Position numbers and translations under genes: made by a program | The notes under the pieces: generated by a model | What the model saw: the letters and a program-made list of their open reading frames with translations, nothing else | What the model was told of the DNA's origin: nothing | The model's database searches: none | NCBI GenBank assembly: GCA_020052215.1 | Contig: JAGVPN010000328.1 | Coordinates: forward strand, 1 to 15,017 | Length of the DNA stretch: 15,017 bases | Origin: Syntrophobacterales bacterium | GTDB taxonomy: Bacteria; Desulfobacterota; Desulfobaccia; Desulfobaccales; 0-14-0-80-60-11 | Direction of reading: 5' to 3' | Shown: piece by piece, positions 6,660 to 13,267 of the stretch | Numbering within the stretch: the first letter of the stretch is position 1 | How the letters are laid out: the number at the start of each line of letters is the position of its first letter

Positions 6660-8086
6660 GCGCGCCTCGCTTTCTGAGGCGCCGCCTGGTGTTGCAGGCG
6701 GGCCAGCAGTTCTTCGCCGGTCTTCCAGATATCCCCGGCCCCCAGGGTGAGGACCAGGTCGCCGGCGTTGAGGTGGTCGAGGATATAATCGGCTTTCTCG
6801 GCATTTTCTTCAATAAAATGCACCCCGGGGTGGCCGGCGCTACGGACGCCTTCGTACACGGCCCGCCCGGAGAGACCATTGGGGCGGGGCTCGCCGGCGC
6901 CGTAGATCTCGGTGATGAAGACCATCTGGGCCTGATGGAACACGGGGAAAAATTCCGGCAGCAGGGCCCGGGTGCGGCTGTAGCGGTGCGGCTGGAAGGC
7001 CACCACCAGGCGGCGGTGGGGAAAGGCCTGGGCCAGGCCGGTCAAGGTGGCGCGGATCTCCGCGGGGTGGTGGCCGTAATCGTCCATCACCAGGATGCCC
7101 CGGGCCTCGCCTTTGACCTGGCAGCGGCGGTGGATCTGGCCCAGATTTTTCAGCCCCTGCTGCCAGGCCGGGAACTCCAGGCCCAGGAGGCTCCCCACCG
7201 CGCAGGCGGCCATGGCGTTCAAAACGTAATGCGACCCAGCCAGGGGCAGGGTGACGGTCCCCAAGGCCTCTCCCCGGCGCCACAGGCGGAAGCGATAGCC
7301 CAACCCCTGGGGGGTCAGGTCGGTGGCGTAAAAATCGGCTTTCCCCGGCTTCAGGCTGTAGGTGATTAGCTCATGGGAGCACTCTCGCAGCACCGGGGCC
7401 AGGTTCGGGTCGTCGGCGCAGGCGATGACCCTGGCCCCCTTCGGCAGCCGCTGCAGATACGCGGCAAACATCTCTTGGACGTGGGCCAGGTCCCGGTAGT
7501 AGTCCAGGTGCTCCCGGTCCAGGTTGGTGATGATGGTGATCTCGGGGGAGAGCAGCGCAAAGGAGCCGTCGGACTCGTCGGACTCGGCCACGAAAACCTC
7601 GCCCCGGCCCAGGACGGCGTTGGACCCCACCCCGTCCCACACCGAGCCTACCACCAACGTGGGGTCGAGGCCTCCGGCCCGGAGCACCGCCGCGGTCATG
7701 GCGGTGGTGGAGGTCTTGCCGTGCATGCCGGTGACCGCCACCTGGGTATGATTTTTCATCAGCTCGGCTAACATCTCCCCCCGGCGCAGCACCTTAAGCC
7801 CCCGGCCCCGGGCCGCGGCGAGTTCCGGGTTGTCTTCTTTGACCGCGGTGGAATGGACCACCACGTCGGCGTCCCCCAGGTTTTCGGCCCGGTGCCCCAG
7901 ATGGACGCGCACCCCCAGCCCCGCCAGCCGCCGGGTGATATCCCCCGCGGCCAGATCGGACCCACTCACCCGATGCCCCTGTCGCACCAACAGCTCCGCC
8001 AGGCCGCTCATCCCAATGCCGCCGACGCCGATGAAGTGGTAGGTGGTTTTATTGTTCAATTCCATTATGTTGTTTTGAATAGTCAT
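6656..8086 (-). CDS. murC: UDP-N-acetylmuramate--L-alanine ligase MurC
   Basis: Cytoplasmic ATP-dependent Mur ligase of 476 residues adding L-Ala to UDP-MurNAc, the first peptide-stem step. The N-terminal Rossmann motif FIGVGGIGMSGLAELL is at about 18-33 and the ATP-binding loop VTGMHGKTSTT at about 118-128. SDESDGSF and NLDREHLDYY belong to the central domain. DDYGHHPAEIRATL and FQPHRYSRTRALLPEF belong to the C-terminal domain and are characteristic of MurC. Length is normal. Starts at ATG 8086 or ATG 8065 are both possible; neither has a clear Shine-Dalgarno sequence and a REP hairpin ends only about 21 nt upstream. The 3' end overlaps ftsQ by 4 nt. The gene is separated from murG by about 1.26 kb of repeat-rich insertion. 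Confidence 0.96.
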   Translation of the reverse strand: MTIQNNIMELNNKTTYHFIGVGGIGMSGLAELLVRQGHRVSGSDLAAGDITRRLAGLGVRVHLGHRAENLGDADVVVHSTAVKEDNPELAAARGRGLKVLRRGEMLAELMKNHTQVAVTGMHGKTSTTAMTAAVLRAGGLDPTLVVGSVWDGVGSNAVLGRGEVFVAESDESDGSFALLSPEITIITNLDREHLDYYRDLAHVQEMFAAYLQRLPKGARVIACADDPNLAPVLRECSHELITYSLKPGKADFYATDLTPQGLGYRFRLWRRGEALGTVTLPLAGSHYVLNAMAACAVGSLLGLEFPAWQQGLKNLGQIHRRCQVKGEARGILVMDDYGHHPAEIRATLTGLAQAFPHRRLVVAFQPHRYSRTRALLPEFFPVFHQAQMVFITEIYGAGEPRPNGLSGRAVYEGVRSAGHPGVHFIEENAEKADYILDHLNAGDLVLTLGAGDIWKTGEELLARLQHQAAPQKARRA

Positions 8087-8107
8087 ATAGATTGACGATA
8101 TTGTGAT

Positions 8108-8129
8108 GGCGGGCAGTGCCCGCCCTACA
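8108..8129 (-). repeat. REP, GGCGGGCA class, copy 2
   Basis: GGCGGGCA-G-TGCCCGCC then CTACA (GTAG on the minus strand). It lies between the orphan gene at 8138-8596 and murC, so its hairpin would form at the extreme 5' side of the murC translation start region in any read-through mRNA. Confidence 0.85.
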
Positions 8130-8137
8130 TTCTACTA

Positions 8138-8596
8138 CTAACGTTTTGCTAAAACACCCATACCGTAGGCCTGAGTTGAGTTAATGGAGAGATAGTAATC
8201 ACCGGCACCACGCATTATCGTCCGGTCGTTATCTTTCCCCGTAACATTTGCAGCAACGCCGACCAAAGTTCCATCAGATTTATGAACAAAAATCTGAAAA
8301 ACACCTATACCAAACATAGACTTGAGGGGGCTTGTGGACCATTGAATCATCCACTCATGTGATGGGATATGGAATGTCTCCGTATTTTTAGGACCTTTCT
8401 CTGACCACTCCCCGACTCTATACCATTCTGCCGGTTTTTGAGAATCTGCAATATTCCCCTTTGGTTGCATTGTAGGTTGAGGTTTCGTGGCTGATTCAAT
8501 TAATGGACGTATTCCCAACTCATAAGAATAATAAATTCCAATGGAACCACAAATAACGGCAAATGAAATAATAAATATTTTTCCAGCATTATTCAT
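8138..8596 (-). CDS. Orphan membrane-anchored protein, unknown function
   Basis: A 152-residue protein. A short N-terminus is followed by one hydrophobic helix at about residues 7-27 (IFIISFAVICGSIGIYYSYE), then a Pro/Lys/Gln-rich linker and a C-terminal domain of about 95 residues. The latter looks beta-rich: WYRVGEWSEKG, then an alternating stretch ending HEWMIQWSTSP, FQIFVHKSDGTLVG, and GAGDYYLSINS near the end. This pattern resembles small extracytoplasmic beta-sandwich proteins that bear an aGxYYLxI motif; I cannot assign a family. Start supported by AGAAGG five bases before ATG 8596. Base composition is visibly more AT-rich than the dcw genes, and REP copies lie on both sides (8108 and 8635), suggesting acquired DNA. 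It does not belong to the canonical dcw set. Confidence 0.75.
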   Translation of the reverse strand: MNNAGKIFIISFAVICGSIGIYYSYELGIRPLIESATKPQPTMQPKGNIADSQKPAEWYRVGEWSEKGPKNTETFHIPSHEWMIQWSTSPLKSMFGIGVFQIFVHKSDGTLVGVAANVTGKDNDRTIMRGAGDYYLSINSTQAYGMGVLAKR

Positions 8597-8634
8597 GTCG
8601 GCCTTCTTTAATAACTTTTCGGTAATAATAGTCC

Positions 8635-8656
8635 TGTAGGGCGGGCACTGCCCGCC
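8635..8656 (+). repeat. REP, GGCGGGCA class, copy 3
   Basis: TGTAG directly followed by GGCGGGCA-C-TGCCCGCC, so the GTAG foot is on the plus strand. It marks the end of the 3' RAYT remnant at 8663-8752, and its spacing to that remnant's stop codon matches the REP at 8755 behind the larger RAYT gene. Confidence 0.85.
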
Positions 8657-8662
8657 GTTTTT

Positions 8663-8752
8663 TCATTCGCCGAAAATATCATTCGAATCGAAACAAACCC
8701 CTTCGCCCCAATTTGCCGGATACAATCCTTTCTCCATATAACAATGAAAGTC
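8663..8752 (-). pseudogene. RAYT transposase 3'-end remnant
   Basis: The minus strand reads DFHCYMEKGLYPANWGEG and then VCFDSNDIFGE-stop. It matches the C-terminal tail of the neighbouring RAYT frame (FHRYVQEGLYPENWGEG, VSFQSTDKFGE) at about 19 of 28 residues, with the same TGA stop position and the same REP after it. Homology begins abruptly one to four bases past the CTACAT end of the REP at 8755. It has no start and is not a gene; it is what is left of a second, diverged RAYT copy or of a partial duplication. Confidence 0.75.
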
Positions 8753-8754
8753 AA

Positions 8755-8776
8755 TGTAGGGCGGGCACTGCCCGCC
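8755..8776 (+). repeat. REP, GGCGGGCA class, copy 4 (downstream of RAYT)
   Basis: TGTAG + GGCGGGCA-C-TGCCCGCC on the plus strand, six bases past the original RAYT stop codon at 8783-8785. Together with the oppositely oriented copy at 9310 it brackets the RAYT gene with the GTAG ends pointing outward, a common RAYT/REP arrangement. Confidence 0.85.
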
Positions 8777-8782
8777 ATCTTT

Positions 8783-8881
8783 TCATTCGCCGAATTTATC
8801 AGTCGATTGAAAAGAAACCCCTTCGCCCCAATTTTCCGGATATAACCCTTCCTGCACATAACGATGAAAGGTGGAAGAAGG
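8783..8881 (-). pseudogene. Untranslated C-terminal tail of the RAYT gene
   Basis: Past the in-frame TGA at 8882-8884 the same frame continues as PSSTFHRYVQEGLYPENWGE and on to DKFGE before a TGA at 8783-8785. With Trp in place of the TGA the joined sequence reads GDWPSSTFHRYVQEGLYP, matching the usual RAYT C-terminus (DWPYSSFHRYV-type motif). The full frame 8783-9286 would give 167 residues. Only one base, T at 8882 instead of C (TGG to TGA), separates the intact and broken forms. Confidence 0.8.
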
Positions 8882-9286
8882 TCAATCTCCCGGACTCGGG
8901 ACTAGACCGTGTTTCACGGGATTATAATGGATATAATCCAGGTGCGTCTGCAAATCCCGGTCGTCACGGATCAGATGCTCCCAAAAACGGTTTTGCCAGA
9001 CCGGTGTGGCCGGATGGCCCAATTCCTTGGAGAATTTTACCTTGATTAGCCCCCAGCGTTTGGAAAAATCTGTATCTCCTTCCGGCAACGTCCATATACA
9101 GTGGAGATGTTCCGGCAATAATACCCAGGCGTCGATGTTAAACGGATAGGTTGATTGCACCTCCATAATGGCCTTTTTCAAGGTCATTCGATTATTAATG
9201 TCGTAGAAAAGTTTTCGGCGGCGATGCGTCACCACCGTAAAGAAGAAGGTCCCTCCAGGTTGTTGTGTTCTTTTATAACGAGGCAT
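8882..9286 (-). CDS. REP-associated tyrosine transposase, nonsense-truncated
   Basis: A 134-residue Y1/HUH transposase-like protein of the IS200/IS605-related RAYT group, which acts on single-stranded REP hairpins. MPRYKRTQQPGGTFFFTVVT is the characteristic start. The HUH pair is in PEHLHCIWTLPEGDTDFS. FWEHLIRDDRDLQTHLDYIHYNP follows, with the catalytic Tyr expected in YIHYNPVKHG. The region between TDFSKRWGLIK and VWQNRFWEH looks shorter than in many relatives. The protein stops at GD, where family members continue DWP..FHRYV; the lost tail is at 8783-8881. HUH and Tyr motifs remain, so residual activity cannot be excluded. No good ribosome-binding site precedes ATG 9286. REPs flank it at 9310 and 8755 in inverted orientation. 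It sits between murG and murC and is not part of the cell wall pathway. Confidence 0.88.
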   Translation of the reverse strand: MPRYKRTQQPGGTFFFTVVTHRRRKLFYDINNRMTLKKAIMEVQSTYPFNIDAWVLLPEHLHCIWTLPEGDTDFSKRWGLIKVKFSKELGHPATPVWQNRFWEHLIRDDRDLQTHLDYIHYNPVKHGLVPSPGD

Positions 9287-9309
9287 GTTCGCATATCAAG
9301 GTAAATGCC

Positions 9310-9331
9310 GGCGGGCAATGCCCGCCCTACA
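9310..9331 (-). repeat. REP, GGCGGGCA class, copy 5 (upstream of RAYT)
   Basis: GGCGGGCA-A-TGCCCGCC then CTACA, with GTAG on the minus strand. It occupies most of the 60-nt gap between murG and the RAYT gene, and is the outer REP on the 5' side of the transposase. Confidence 0.85.
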
Positions 9332-9346
9332 TGAATGATTCCAAGA

Positions 9347-10438
9347 TTAGCCGGCTCGGATCAACTCCACACACCCCTCCACAATCTCTCTTGCCGCCTC
9401 CGGTTTCGCCAGTTGGCGGCTGGCGGCTTCCAGGTTAGCCAAGTGTTCAGGTGCGGTGCGGAACTGGTTTATCTTACCAGCGAAAGCCTCGCCGGTAAAA
9501 TCTTTATTTAAAATTATCTCGGCAGCCCCGGCCGCCACCAGGAACCGGGCGTTGAACTCCTGATGGTTGTTGGCCGCGAAAGGGTAGGGCACCAGAATGG
9601 CGGCCCGGCCCGCTGCGGCGAGTTCCGCCAGGGTGGAGGCCCCGGCCCGGCAGACCAGGAGATGCGCCCGGCGCATCAATGCTGGCATCTCCTGGCTGAA
9701 GGCCGCTACCTCATTGGTAAAGCCGTGTTCCCGGTACTCCGCGGCCACCGCCTCCCGGTCGGTGTCGCCGGTGAGGTGGAGAAAGGCCAGGCGGTCTTCT
9801 AACCCCGCCAGCAACGGCAGTCCCGCCAGCACCGCCATATTGAGATCATGAGCCCCCTGGCTGCCGCCGGTAATCATGACCGTGAAGGGCGAGTCAGCCC
9901 GGGGCGGGGCGGGCTCGAAAAACTCCGGCCGGATGGGGTTGCCGGTCCAGATGCCGCGCCCCCGGGGAAAAAAATCCTGGCTGGCGGGAAAAGACACGAA
10001 GATTTTGGCGGCCAGCCGGGACAGATAGCGGTTGGTGGCCCCGGGAATGGCATTCTGTTCGTGGAGCGCCAGGGGAATCCCCAAAAGCCAGGCCGCCACG
10101 CCCGCGGGTCCGGAGGCATGGCCCCCCATACCCAGGACCAGGTGGGGGTTGAGTTTCTTTAGCCGGGCCCGGGCAGAAAGCACAGCCCCAGGCACCCCCA
10201 GCAGGGTGCGGCCCCGGCTCAGCAGGCCCTCGCCTTTTAAGGCCCGGGCGGAGACGGCCTCCCAGGCAAAGCCGTAGCCTTCCAGGATTTGGGTGGTGAC
10301 CGCCTTGGGGGTGGTGAGGAAGGTGACCGCGGCCTGGTGGCGCGCTACAAACTCCCGGGCCACGGCGATGCCAGGGAACAGGTGCCCGCCGGTGCCGCCC
10401 GCGGCGATTACCACCCTGAGCTCTCTGGGGTCCCTCAT
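9347..10438 (-). CDS. murG: Lipid II synthase MurG (GlcNAc transferase)
   Basis: A 363-residue GT-B glycosyltransferase on the cytoplasmic face of the inner membrane that moves GlcNAc from UDP-GlcNAc to lipid I, making lipid II. The N-terminal G loop is IAAGGTGGHLFPGIAVA at about 11-27. Other motifs are GMGGHASGPAGVAAWLLGIP, LHEQNAIPGATNRYLS, ITGGSQGAHDLN and VCRAGASTLAELAAAGRAAI, the last carrying the donor-binding Glu. PYPFAANNHQEFNARFL completes the set. ATG 10438 has a G-rich stretch (GGGGGG) six bases upstream. The 203-bp gap to ftsW carries two REPs and a heptamer repeat, so coupling with ftsW is looser than elsewhere in the cluster. Confidence 0.96.
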   Translation of the reverse strand: MRDPRELRVVIAAGGTGGHLFPGIAVAREFVARHQAAVTFLTTPKAVTTQILEGYGFAWEAVSARALKGEGLLSRGRTLLGVPGAVLSARARLKKLNPHLVLGMGGHASGPAGVAAWLLGIPLALHEQNAIPGATNRYLSRLAAKIFVSFPASQDFFPRGRGIWTGNPIRPEFFEPAPPRADSPFTVMITGGSQGAHDLNMAVLAGLPLLAGLEDRLAFLHLTGDTDREAVAAEYREHGFTNEVAAFSQEMPALMRRAHLLVCRAGASTLAELAAAGRAAILVPYPFAANNHQEFNARFLVAAGAAEIILNKDFTGEAFAGKINQFRTAPEHLANLEAASRQLAKPEAAREIVEGCVELIRAG

Positions 10439-10489
10439 CCTCTACCCCCCGATGGCCGTTGGCCCACCCATAAACCATGAAAACCCGTT

Positions 10490-10516
10490 GTAGGGGCGGT
10501 TCGCGAACCGCCCCAC
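10490..10516 (+). repeat. REP-like palindrome, GGGGCGG class, copy 3
   Basis: GTAG leads into GGGGCGGTTCG-CGAACCGCCCC, a perfect 22-bp palindrome with no loop base. Unlike its relatives at 725 and 3066 it ends CCCCAC, so the tetranucleotide is one-sided. It lies in the murG-ftsW gap. Confidence 0.7.
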
Positions 10517-10541
10517 GGTAACTTTTCAAAACAGTCATCAT

Positions 10542-10562
10542 GGCGGGCAGTGCCCGCCCTAC
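10542..10562 (-). repeat. REP, GGCGGGCA class, copy 6
   Basis: GGCGGGCA-G-TGCCCGCC then CTAC (GTAG on the minus strand). It is about 25 bases from the palindrome at 10490, so the murG-ftsW gap holds a pair of different REP classes in opposite orientation. Confidence 0.85.
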
Positions 10563-10605
10563 GTTTACCTTTTCGGAGTCCAAGATCTGGGCCGGCTTTT
10601 ACACA

Positions 10606-10626
10606 GAAAACGGAAAACGGAAAACT
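10606..10626. repeat. Short tandem heptamer repeat (GAAAACN)x3
   Basis: GAAAACG, GAAAACG and GAAAACT in a row, the same design as 1161-1181. It ends 15 bases before the ftsW stop codon and is followed by TTTTC. No hairpin is associated with it. Confidence 0.6.
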
Positions 10627-10641
10627 TTTCAGGACCGCCAG

Positions 10642-11829
10642 CTAAGCCCCAGTCCGGTTCTTTTCCGCCTCAACCGGCGGTTTGGGGGCTTTGGACGGCG
10701 GCCCCAAGGGGAACTTGACCTGGCTGCTGATATTCAACAGGATGCCCACGGCCAGCAGATTGACCAGTAGCCCCGAGCCACCATAGCTGAGGAAGGGCAG
10801 GGACAGGCCCTTGGTGGGCAGGATGCCGCTCACCACGCCCATGTTGATGAGGGCCGGCAGGCCGATCATCAGCGTCAGCCCCAGGGCCAGATACGAGCCG
10901 AAGCTGTCCGGGGCCTTGAGGCTCAGGCGAAAGCCCCGGCAGATGATGATGGTGAACAGGGCCATCACCAGCATGACCCCCAGGAAGCCCAGTTCTTCGC
11001 TGAAGATGGCCAGGATGAAGTCGGTGTGGCAATCCGGCAGGTAAAAGAGCTTGGCCCGGCTCTGCCCGGGACCCAGGCCCCACAGCCCCCCGGAGCCGAT
11101 GGCCAGCAAGGCCTGTTTGAGTTGGTAGCCCACGTCCTGGCCATGTTTCCAGGGGTCCATGAACGACAGGACCCGGGCGAACTTCTTGGGGTCCCGGAGC
11201 ACCATCAAGACGCCCAGGGGGATACAGGCGCCCAGGCACAGGAGGATGTGGGTGACCCGGGTACCGCCTACAAAGAGCATGGTGAAGACGATGGCCCCCA
11301 GGGTGACGGAGGTGCCAAAATCCGGTTCCTTGAGGATCAGGGCGATAAAAAGGCCGGCCACCAGCATGTGGGGCAAAAAGCCGATGGCGAAATACTTCAT
11401 CTTCTCCTGCTTCCGCGACAGGGAATAGGCCAGGAACATGACCACGGCCAGCTTGGCGAACTCCGACGGCTGGAGGGTCAGGGGTCCCAGGCGCAGCCAG
11501 CGGGCCGCGCCCCGGACCTTGCCGCCGATGCCCGGGACAAAGACCAGGACCAGGGAAATGAGGGAGAGCAGGAGGATGTGGTAGACCCAGCGCTTGTAGT
11601 TGTGGTAGTTGATGCAGCGCCCCAGGAAGAGGGCCCCCAGGCCCAGGAAGGCATAGACCCCCTGGCGCTTGATGAAATAGTAGGCGTCGTTGTACTGGGA
11701 TTGGGCCATGAGGGTGCTGGAGATGAAGATCATGGCCATCCCCAGGGCCAGCAGGGAGCAGGCCGTGATCTGGAGAGTCTGGTCATAATGGACCGGTGTG
11801 GCTGCCTGAACCTTGGTCTCATTTTTCAT
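10642..11829 (-). CDS. ftsW: SEDS peptidoglycan polymerase FtsW
   Basis: A 395-residue polytopic inner-membrane protein of the SEDS family that polymerises lipid II for the septum with its partner PBP (FtsI, not in this window). Many hydrophobic helices are visible from about residue 20 to 370. Conserved segments are GGKVRGAARWLRLGPLTLQP then SEFAKLA, LKEPDFGTS, GGLWGLGPGQSRAKLFYLP, and HTDFILAIFSEELGFLG with the invariant Asp near 270. FLSYGGSGLLVNLLAVGILL is near the C-terminus. The common PE(A/S)HTDF motif reads PDCHTDF here. A short Pro/Lys tail ends the protein. ATG 11829 lies inside the end of murD (11-nt overlap), implying coupled translation. Confidence 0.95.
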   Translation of the reverse strand: MKNETKVQAATPVHYDQTLQITACSLLALGMAMIFISSTLMAQSQYNDAYYFIKRQGVYAFLGLGALFLGRCINYHNYKRWVYHILLLSLISLVLVFVPGIGGKVRGAARWLRLGPLTLQPSEFAKLAVVMFLAYSLSRKQEKMKYFAIGFLPHMLVAGLFIALILKEPDFGTSVTLGAIVFTMLFVGGTRVTHILLCLGACIPLGVLMVLRDPKKFARVLSFMDPWKHGQDVGYQLKQALLAIGSGGLWGLGPGQSRAKLFYLPDCHTDFILAIFSEELGFLGVMLVMALFTIIICRGFRLSLKAPDSFGSYLALGLTLMIGLPALINMGVVSGILPTKGLSLPFLSYGGSGLLVNLLAVGILLNISSQVKFPLGPPSKAPKPPVEAEKNRTGA

Positions 11830-13180
11830 GGGAGAGATCCCTCACCAGATTTTGAAAGGTTTGGCCGCGGTGGGCATAGTCCCGGTACATGTCAAAGCTG
11901 GCGCAGGCGGGAGAAAGGAGCACCACCTCCCCGGGGCGGGACAATTCCCAGGCCCGGGCCACGGCCGCGGCCATGTCGTCCGCCAGGTAGGCCGGGGCGA
12001 GCCCCCGCCACACCTGGGCCAGGCGCTCCCGGGTTTCCCCGATCAGCACCAGGGCCTTGACCCGGGCGGCAATGAGGTCGTTCAAGAGGGAAAAGTCGCT
12101 GTCCTTGTCCCGGCCGCCGGCGATGAGGATCACCGGCCGGTCAAAGTGGGCCAGGGAGGTGGCCACCGCGCCCACGTTGGTGCCCTTGGAGTCATCGTAG
12201 AAGGACACCCCGCCCAGGTCGGCCACGAACTCCAGGCGGTGGGGCAGGCCGTGGAAAGTCGCCAGCACCTCCCGGCAGGCCTCGGGATCGGCCCCGGCGT
12301 CCAGAGCCAGGAGCAGGGCCGCCATGATGTTTTCCAGGTTGTGCTTCCCTTGGAGCCGGATGTGCGCCAGGGGGAAAATTTCCTCCCGGCAGCCTTCCAG
12401 CCTGACCTTGAGGGCGGCGTGGTTCAGCCAGGCCCCGGTGGCCAGGGACCGGGTGGCGGAAAAGTAATAGACCCGGCTTAAACCCCGGTCAAGGCCCGCC
12501 ACCGCGGGGTCGTCGGCGTTCAGGACCTTAAGATCGCCGGCCCCCTGGCACCGGAACAGGCTGGCCTTGGAGGCGAGATAGGCGTCATAATCGGCATAGC
12601 GGTCCAGGTGATCCGGGGTGAGGTTCAGGAGTGCCGCGGCCTGGGGATGGAAGTTCGAGGCGGTGTCCAACTGGAAGCTGCTCACCTCCAGCACCAATAA
12701 GTCCGCCTCCTCTTGCCGGGCCAGGAGGGCGACCACGGGGGTGCCGATATTGCCGCCCACCAGGGTTTTTTTGCCCGAGGCGGTGAGCAACTCCCCCAGC
12801 AGGGTGGTGGTGGTGGTCTTGCCGTTGGTGCCGCTCACCGCCAGAAGCGGCCGCCGGATGAAGGGGGCGGCCACTTCCAGTTCGCCCACCACCGGCAGGC
12901 CCGCGGCCCGGGCCGCCATGAGCCAGGGGAGTTCCGGCGGCACCCCGGGGGACAGGACGATGACGTCATAGCCCTGCCAGCGGGGCTGGGCCACGCCCAG
13001 GTCTTCCGTCACTCCCAGGTCCTGGATGTCCCGGCGAGGCTCGGCCAGGTCAGCAGGCGGCGCCTGGTCGGTGACCGTCACCTTCGCCCCGTGCCCGTCC
13101 AGGAAACGGCACAGGGCCACGCCGGTCCGGGCCAGGCCGACGACTAGAATGTTTTTTCCCGAAAAATCCATACGATTCAA
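11819..13180 (-). CDS. murD: UDP-MurNAc-L-Ala--D-glutamate ligase MurD
   Basis: A 453-residue cytoplasmic Mur ligase adding D-Glu to UDP-MurNAc-L-Ala. The N-terminal domain starts KNILVVGLARTGVALCRFL. The ATP-binding loop AVSGTNGKTTTTTLLGELL is at about 114-132. LNLTPDHLDRYADYDAYLASK forms the central domain. YDDSKGTNVGAVATSLAHF, LIAGGRDKDSDFS and LSPACASFDMYRDYAHRG mark the C-terminal domain. The start is uncertain: TTG 13180 has AGAGGG ten bases upstream, while ATG 13171 (MDFSGKN), the more usual family start, is too far from that site. Upstream are 87 bp carrying a REP pair, then mraY; downstream it overlaps ftsW. Confidence 0.95.
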   Translation of the reverse strand: MNRMDFSGKNILVVGLARTGVALCRFLDGHGAKVTVTDQAPPADLAEPRRDIQDLGVTEDLGVAQPRWQGYDVIVLSPGVPPELPWLMAARAAGLPVVGELEVAAPFIRRPLLAVSGTNGKTTTTTLLGELLTASGKKTLVGGNIGTPVVALLARQEEADLLVLEVSSFQLDTASNFHPQAAALLNLTPDHLDRYADYDAYLASKASLFRCQGAGDLKVLNADDPAVAGLDRGLSRVYYFSATRSLATGAWLNHAALKVRLEGCREEIFPLAHIRLQGKHNLENIMAALLLALDAGADPEACREVLATFHGLPHRLEFVADLGGVSFYDDSKGTNVGAVATSLAHFDRPVILIAGGRDKDSDFSLLNDLIAARVKALVLIGETRERLAQVWRGLAPAYLADDMAAAVARAWELSRPGEVVLLSPACASFDMYRDYAHRGQTFQNLVRDLSHEK

Positions 13181-13202
13181 CAGAAATACACCCTCTTTTT
13201 TA

Positions 13203-13258
13203 TAGGGGCGCAGCTATGTGTGCGTCCTTGGGGGCGGACACGCAGGTCCGTCCCTACA
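13203..13258. repeat. Pair of imperfect REP-like palindromes
   Basis: TAGGGGCGCA...TGTGCGTCC (13203-13227) is an imperfect hairpin. It is followed by GGGGCGGAC-ACGCAG-GTCCGTCCC and CTACA (13231-13258), giving GTAG on the minus strand. Together they fill most of the 87-bp murD-mraY gap. The sequences differ from the other REP classes and are more degenerate. Confidence 0.55.
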
Positions 13259-13267
13259 TTTGTTCCG

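Larger units (their letters stand above)
8635..8870. repeat. Direct repeat, two 116-bp units at 120-bp period
   Basis: 8635-8750 aligns to 8755-8870 without gaps; by eye about 100 of 116 positions match, and the REP part is identical. Read on the minus strand each unit is the last 28 codons of a RAYT gene, its TGA stop, and a REP. The repeat is therefore two copies of a RAYT 3'-end plus REP, not a simple satellite. Confidence 0.85.

Noticed and set aside
8635..8776. Possible CRISPR-like array from regularly spaced palindromes
   Set aside because: Only two units, and the 'spacer' is itself a conserved RAYT 3' end. No cas genes nearby.
8608..8859. Minus-strand 83-codon open frame with an internally repeated peptide containing AGSARPT
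   Set aside because: It is the out-of-frame translation of the two RAYT-tail/REP units; the recurring peptide is the REP palindrome read as codons. The proper RAYT frame explains the sequence better.
11026..12060. Plus-strand 344-codon open frame opposite ftsW and murD
   Set aside because: Antisense shadow with Gly/Gln/His/Asp-rich composition; the minus strand encodes intact SEDS and Mur ligase motifs.
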